Shown: positions 6,398 through 8,365 of the stretch, piece after piece | Position numbering within the stretch: the stretch's first letter is position 1 | Layout: each line of letters begins with the position of its first letter | Origin: an uncultured Bacteroidota bacterium | Lineage (GTDB): Bacteria > Bacteroidota > Bacteroidia > Flavobacteriales > Flavobacteriaceae | Direction: 5' to 3' | Assembly (NCBI GenBank): GCA_903888655.1 | Contig: CAISUR010000352.1 | Span: 1 to 8,365, forward strand | Length of the DNA: 8,365 nt | Program-made: the position numbers and the translations under genes | The notes under the pieces: generated by a model | Told to the model about the DNA's origin: nothing | What the model saw: the letters and a program-made list of their open reading frames with translations, nothing else | Database searches by the model: none

Positions 6398-6528
6398 TAA
6401 CGGATTGGTGCTTTGCGAGGTTTTTCGAAGTGACACAAAACCAAGCTTCAGTTAATCACTAAAAAAACCAAGTACGCACAAACAATTAAATTAACCTAAA
6501 GCCGAAAATCATCGCAAAACACTTGTTA
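6398..6528 (+). repeat. attC-like inverted repeat 2
   Basis: 131 bp from TAAC (6398-6401) to GTTA (6525-6528). Left arm: TAAC, GGATTG, GTGCTTTGCGA, GGT, TTTTCG. Complement of the right arm (6502-6528): TAAC, AA, GTGTTTTGCGA, TGA, TTTTCGG. The left half is nearly the same as in repeat 1: 37 of 41 positions agree between 5755-5795 and 6411-6451, and the right arms share CCGAAAATCATCGCAAA. The unequal bubble next to the core (6 versus 2 bases) matches the design of the other repeats. Confidence 0.7.
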
Positions 6529-6543
6529 TCACTTCGGCTTTTT
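6498..6543 (+). terminator. Possible intrinsic terminator overlapping the end of repeat 2
   Basis: AAAGCCGAA (6498-6506) pairs with TTCGGCTTT (6533-6541), nine pairs, followed by a T run (6539-6543). The loop is 26 bases, long for an efficient terminator, and the right strand belongs to cassette 2 while the left belongs to repeat 2, so this hairpin exists only in the present arrangement. Confidence 0.3.
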
Positions 6544-6931
6544 AAGAAAAAATATTAATCAATTAAATATAAAACAAATGAAAAAAATTGAAGATTTATG
6601 GGTAAAAGTATCCTATGAGGTACGTTTAGGAGATTTAGAAATGCCACAAGAAGTTTTTAGCGAAATTATTGAGGCAAACGGAAGAGATATTGATACTATG
6701 GGAGGATTAGATAAATATCCAAAAGCCTCTGAATGGTTATCAGAGAACATTGAAGAGGCTGATTGTATGGAATGGAAAGCGGAAGTTATCGAGTTACGTG
6801 AAGCTGAGTGATAACGGTTTTGCTTTATGCAGGTGGGGATTTCGGAGAACAAATTTTCAACCTACTACTAAAGCTAAATCGAAGAACTGAACTTGATTAA
6901 ACCACGTCAGCCCACTTGCTTAAAGCATTTG
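6526..6931 (+). mobile_element. Cassette 2 (integron-like unit, one small gene)
   Basis: Inferred 406-bp unit. Its start (6525 onward, GTTATCACTTCGGCTT) is complementary to the end of its gene part (6801-6815, AAGCTGAGTGATAAC): nine perfect pairs, a one-base bulge, then five more including a G-T pair. The TGA stop of its gene abuts the TAAC core. The unit is compact, as gene cassettes usually are. Confidence 0.6.
6578..6811 (+). CDS. Small acidic cassette protein (77 aa), unknown
   Basis: A 77-residue, strongly acidic protein (MKKIEDLWVKVSYEVRLGD...). The order is: an N-terminal strand (WVKVSYEVRL), a helix containing PQEVFSEIIEANGRDID, then KASEWLSENIEEADCMEWKAEVIEL. The ending 'D.EW..E..EL' occurs in many small Bacteroidota accessory proteins of unknown role. 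Acidic small proteins of this size can be DNA mimics or regulators, but no such function is shown. The stop TGA (6809-6811) is immediately followed by the TAAC core of repeat 3. Confidence 0.7.
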   Translation: MKKIEDLWVKVSYEVRLGDLEMPQEVFSEIIEANGRDIDTMGGLDKYPKASEWLSENIEEADCMEWKAEVIELREAE

Positions 6932-6934
6932 TTA
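6812..6934 (+). repeat. attC-like inverted repeat 3
   Basis: 123 bp from TAAC (6812-6815) to GTTA (6931-6934). After an unequal bubble (GGTTT on the left, three bases on the right), TGCTTTATGCAGGTGGG (6821-6837) faces CCCACTTGCTTAAAGCA (6911-6927) with 15 of 17 positions complementary. GATTTCGGAG beyond the left arm is similar to repeats 1 and 2, but the arm sequence itself is different. This divergence with conserved structure is typical of attC sites. Confidence 0.7.
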
Positions 6935-6952
6935 GTGGCTGCCGTTTCACGA

Positions 6953-6982
6953 TAAACCTTCTGGGCGGAGGAATAAAACCCA
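6953..6982 (+). promoter_or_regulatory. Shared cassette leader, copy 1
   Basis: TAAACCTTCTGGGCGGAGGA followed by ATAAAACCCA, 12 bases before ATG 6995. The same block, one base shorter, precedes the cassette 4 gene. GGG and CCC within it can pair around an A-rich loop. GGAGG (6967-6971) resembles a Shine-Dalgarno sequence but is 23 bases from the start, too far for normal use. Its conservation in front of two unrelated genes suggests a promoter or translation leader carried by the cassettes. Confidence 0.45.
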
Positions 6983-6994
6983 CAAAATAAAAAA

Positions 6995-7489
6995 ATGAGT
7001 GTATCAGTAGAAATGCCAAAGTACAAAAGCCATAAAGAAGTATGGGCTTTAAAAATTAAATCCATTGTAAGAGATGGAGAAGGTGAAAATCGTGAAAGCG
7101 ATGGAAGTGCAATTATTACACCTGAAGAAGAAGGTTATGCACCTTTTAGAGTTGAAGGAGATTATTTGCATAAACACAAACCACAAGCAGGCGGTTATTA
7201 TGTAGTTTACAAAGATGGCTACAAATCATTTTCACCTGCCGAAGCGTTTGAAGAAGGAAACACTTTAATAAAAGAAACCACCTTTTTAGAACGATTGATT
7301 AACGAGGAAAAAGAATTGGGAGAAAAGATTGTAGGATTAAACAAAGGCTTACAAACAGATGGATTTGCAGATAAAGTTGGCTATTACCAATTTGAGTTAT
7401 TGAATTTGCAACATAGCAATATGATTGCTTACAGACGTGTTTTGATTATGCGAATTAATGATTTAGGTAAAGCTGGTCAAAAATCGTAA
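6995..7489 (+). CDS. Phage protein with crAss001_48-related C-terminal domain
   Basis: This 164-residue protein has two recognisable parts. Residues 10-90 contain VWALKIKSI, then a compact beta module ending GGYYVVYKDGYKSFSPAEAF (residues 66-85), a pattern frequent in small Bacteroidota phage proteins. Residues 96-157 form a helical hairpin (FLERLINEEKELGEKIVGLN, later QHSNMIAYRRVLIMRI) like the crAss001_48-related family, whose members are short phage proteins with paired helices. Either ATG 6995 or ATG 7013 (MPKYKSHKEVW) may be the start. The next cassette holds an Acb2/Tad1-like protein, and similar helical-hairpin proteins often occur in such phage accessory clusters, so a counter-defence role is a fair guess, but no activity is known. 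Confidence 0.6.
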   Translation: MSVSVEMPKYKSHKEVWALKIKSIVRDGEGENRESDGSAIITPEEEGYAPFRVEGDYLHKHKPQAGGYYVVYKDGYKSFSPAEAFEEGNTLIKETTFLERLINEEKELGEKIVGLNKGLQTDGFADKVGYYQFELLNLQHSNMIAYRRVLIMRINDLGKAGQKS

Positions 7490-7502
7490 ACTTATTGTGG
7501 TT

Positions 7503-7533
7503 CGTAGGATGCTCTTTAGGAGGGTGTCCTACG
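7503..7533 (+). terminator. Hairpin after cassette 3 gene
   Basis: CGTAGGA (7503-7509) pairs perfectly with TCCTACG (7527-7533) and the stem continues inward through five more pairs including G-T wobbles. There is no T run, so it may act as an mRNA-stabilising hairpin or weak terminator. It lies directly before the complementary cassette end. Confidence 0.4.
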
Positions 7534-7541
7534 GTTGCCAC

Positions 7542-7666
7542 TAACGTTTCGCTTGTATGGTTAGTGCGGAAAAATAAGCCGAATAATTCCATTCAAGACT
7601 GAACAATCCAAGTACAAACTGAACAATAAATTAAGCCATAGACCGCATTAACAATACAAGCTGTTA
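7542..7666 (+). repeat. attC-like inverted repeat 4
   Basis: 125 bp from TAAC (7542-7545) to GTTA (7663-7666). After a bubble (GTTTC on the left, one base on the right), GCTTGTATGGTTAGTGCGG (7551-7569) faces CCGCATTAACAATACAAGC (7643-7661) with 17 of 19 positions complementary. About 73 bases lie between the arms. The arm sequence is unlike repeats 1-3 while the layout is the same. Confidence 0.7.
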
Positions 7667-7683
7667 GCGGATGTGGCTTCCAC

Positions 7684-7712
7684 TAAACTTCTGGGCGGAG
7701 TGATAAAACCCA
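7684..7712 (+). promoter_or_regulatory. Shared cassette leader, copy 2
   Basis: TAAACTTCTGGGCGGAGTGA followed by TAAAACCCA, 13 bases before ATG 7726. It differs from copy 1 by one missing C and two neighbouring substitutions, while the genes downstream are unrelated. The similarity extends weakly back to the cassette starts (GTTAG.GG.TG..G). Confidence 0.45.
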
Positions 7713-7725
7713 AAACAAATATATT

Positions 7726-8040
7726 ATGAAAAATTTAGTAGCTGGACACACTTACGAGTTGTCAAATTTTGAAAAAAAAGACGAAAAAGGACAAGTATTA
7801 CAATTCATCCACAAAGAACCAATTGAAGAAGGTTCAACAGAATTAAAAACTATTTCAGATGGAACAACAAATGAAGAAGTTTTAGAAGCCTTGATTAATC
7901 GAATGAATTTCTTAAATGGTAAATTTCCTTGTAGAGAAAATTCAATTGTAATTACACATTTGGAAACTGCTTTATTATGGTTAGAAAAAAGAACTAACGA
8001 TAGGATTAAGCGAAATGTAGAAGGAAAAAACGAAAAGTAA
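7726..8040 (+). CDS. Acb2/Tad1-like anti-immune cyclic-nucleotide sponge (probable)
   Basis: A 104-residue protein whose C-terminal two thirds carry a pattern I associate with the Acb2/Tad1 hairpin family: DGTTNEEVLEALINRM (residues 45-60), FPCREN (67-72), LETALLWLEKRTNDR (79-93) and a VEG ending (98-100; family members usually have RGVEG, here RNVEG). The N-terminus adds a short beta part containing VLQFIHKEP. Known Acb2 and Tad1 proteins are small phage oligomers that bind cyclic oligonucleotides or cyclic ADP-ribose isomers and so silence CBASS or Thoeris immunity. The ligand of this one cannot be told from sequence. It is the only gene of cassette 4, preceded by the shared leader and followed by a hairpin. 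An unrelated helical phage protein with a similar pattern remains possible. Confidence 0.65.
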   Translation: MKNLVAGHTYELSNFEKKDEKGQVLQFIHKEPIEEGSTELKTISDGTTNEEVLEALINRMNFLNGKFPCRENSIVITHLETALLWLEKRTNDRIKRNVEGKNEK

Positions 8041-8056
8041 TTTTCAAGTTACGGTT

Positions 8057-8084
8057 TGGCGGTATTACTTCGGTTCTACCGCCA
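8057..8084 (+). terminator. Hairpin after cassette 4 gene
   Basis: TGGCGGTA (8057-8064) pairs perfectly with TACCGCCA (8077-8084) around a 12-base loop. No T run follows. Its position, just before the TAAC end of the cassette, mirrors the hairpin of cassette 3. Confidence 0.4.
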
Positions 8085-8129
8085 TATCCGCTAACTACTG
8101 TATAAAAGCAATTCAATAAATTCAACTAA

Positions 8130-8365
8130 ATGGATAAGCCAATATTATCAAACAACGGCAAGAAGTTAAATGACTTTTTAGATTTAAAAATGTATACAGG
8201 TGATTTCACAAATGATGACTTAGTTCAATTTATTGAATCAGCTGGTAGGTACTTGAACTTACAAACTATTCCAGACTACGCAAAAGAACATAAAATGAGC
8301 TATCAAGGAGTAAGAGATTACAGAAATATTGTAACAATTTTTAATGTGAAATTTGTAATTGACAA
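8130..8365 (+). CDS. Small protein with possible helix-turn-helix (3' end outside window)
   Basis: ATG 8130 (MDKPILSNNGKKLNDFLDLK) follows an A-rich leader and the frame is open for 78 codons to the window edge. Residues 46-72 (TIPDYAKEHKMSYQGVRDYR, then NIVTIFN) look like a helix-turn-helix: a helix ending in AKEH, a turn at MS, and a second helix YQGVRDY, followed by the strand VKFVID. This form is common in small Bacteroidota proteins where a DNA-binding helix pair precedes a terminal strand. Whether it belongs to the cassette array or resumes the phage backbone is unclear, because no inverted repeat separates it from cassette 4. Confidence 0.6.
   Translation, partial: MDKPILSNNGKKLNDFLDLKMYTGDFTNDDLVQFIESAGRYLNLQTIPDYAKEHKMSYQGVRDYRNIVTIFNVKFVID

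Larger units (their letters stand above)
5873..6525 (+). mobile_element. Cassette 1 (integron-like unit with two small ORFs)
   Basis: Inferred 653-bp unit between the GTTA cores of repeats 1 and 2. Its first 16 bases (from 5872, GTTATGAGTAGGCTAC) are complementary at 14 positions, one mismatch being a G-T wobble, to the 16 bases that end its gene part (6386-6401, ATAGCTTACTCATAAC). If the unit closed into a circle at G^TTA, this outer pairing would extend the stem of repeat 2, exactly as in integron cassettes. It carries an unknown 102-104 aa protein and a broken small ORF. Confidence 0.6.
6932..7663 (+). mobile_element. Cassette 3 (integron-like unit, phage-type gene)
   Basis: Inferred 732-bp unit. 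GTTAGTGGCTGCCGT (6931-6945) is complementary to ACGGTTGCCACTAAC (7531-7545) at 13 of 15 positions, a pairing found in no other unit. It contains the shared leader, one 164-codon gene and a hairpin before its end. Confidence 0.6.
7664..8095 (+). mobile_element. Cassette 4 (carries Acb2/Tad1-like gene; 3' repeat not seen)
   Basis: Begins at repeat 4. GTTAGCGGATGTGG (7663-7676) is complementary to CCATATCCGCTAAC (8082-8095) at 13 of 14 positions, the mismatch being a G-T pair, so both cassette ends are present. Unlike the other three units, no matching long inverted repeat follows TAAC 8092-8095 before the next gene starts at 8130. Confidence 0.5.

Noticed and set aside
5744..7666. CRISPR array or short tandem repeats
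   Set aside because: The repeats are about 125 bp inverted repeats spaced 400-730 bp apart with genes between, unlike CRISPR repeat-spacer spacing.
5744..8095. Classical integron with attI and integrase
   Set aside because: No integrase gene or attI-like site is visible in the window and the core sites deviate from RYYYAAC/GTTRRRY, so only 'attC-like' is justified.

Overview
The window looks like part of a Mu-like (transposable) prophage or phage of a Bacteroidota host, probably a flavobacterium-like lineage. The DNA is AT-rich. Start codons follow A-rich leaders (for example ACAATTAAAAATG) rather than Shine-Dalgarno sequences. The gene order is that of a Mu-type early region. Species cannot be fixed from the sequence.

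Region 1 (1-5746) is one dense plus-strand early operon, with most genes overlapping or nearly touching. It runs: the C-terminal part of a MuA-type transposase, a MuB-type AAA+ target-selection ATPase, a second RecA-fold ATPase, two small unknown proteins (one of only 54 codons), a DUF3164 protein, a 54-residue protein, a tRNA-like minihelix, an 86-residue protein, a GemA/Gp16-like protein, a small Cys-rich protein, an unknown protein and a DUF4406 deoxyribosyltransferase-like protein. It ends with a gene that is frameshifted at a T11 tract.

Region 2 (5744-8095) is organised differently. Four long imperfect inverted repeats of 123-132 bp, each bounded by TAAC...GTTA, separate short units that carry one or two small plus-strand genes. 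This is the geometry of integron attC sites and gene cassettes. The two ends of each unit are also complementary to each other over 14-16 bases, and this pairing differs from unit to unit. That is what is expected if each unit excises as a circle and rebuilds its own recombination site. No integrase is visible. The cassettes carry: (1) an unknown protein plus a small ORF broken by an in-frame stop; (2) a small acidic protein; (3) a two-part phage protein whose C-terminal part resembles crAss001_48-related proteins; (4) a small protein with the Acb2/Tad1-type signature, a family that sequesters cyclic-nucleotide signals of CBASS or Thoeris immunity. Cassettes 3 and 4 share a nearly identical leader.

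Region 3 (8096-8365) holds the start of another small gene with a possible helix-turn-helix, cut by the window edge.

Taken together, a Mu-like phage early operon is followed by an integron-like accessory array that carries at least one probable counter-defence gene. The most unusual points are the cassette system itself, the Acb2/Tad1-like cargo, and a 44-nt element at 3717-3760 that has an exact tRNA acceptor stem and T-arm but no room for D or anticodon arms.
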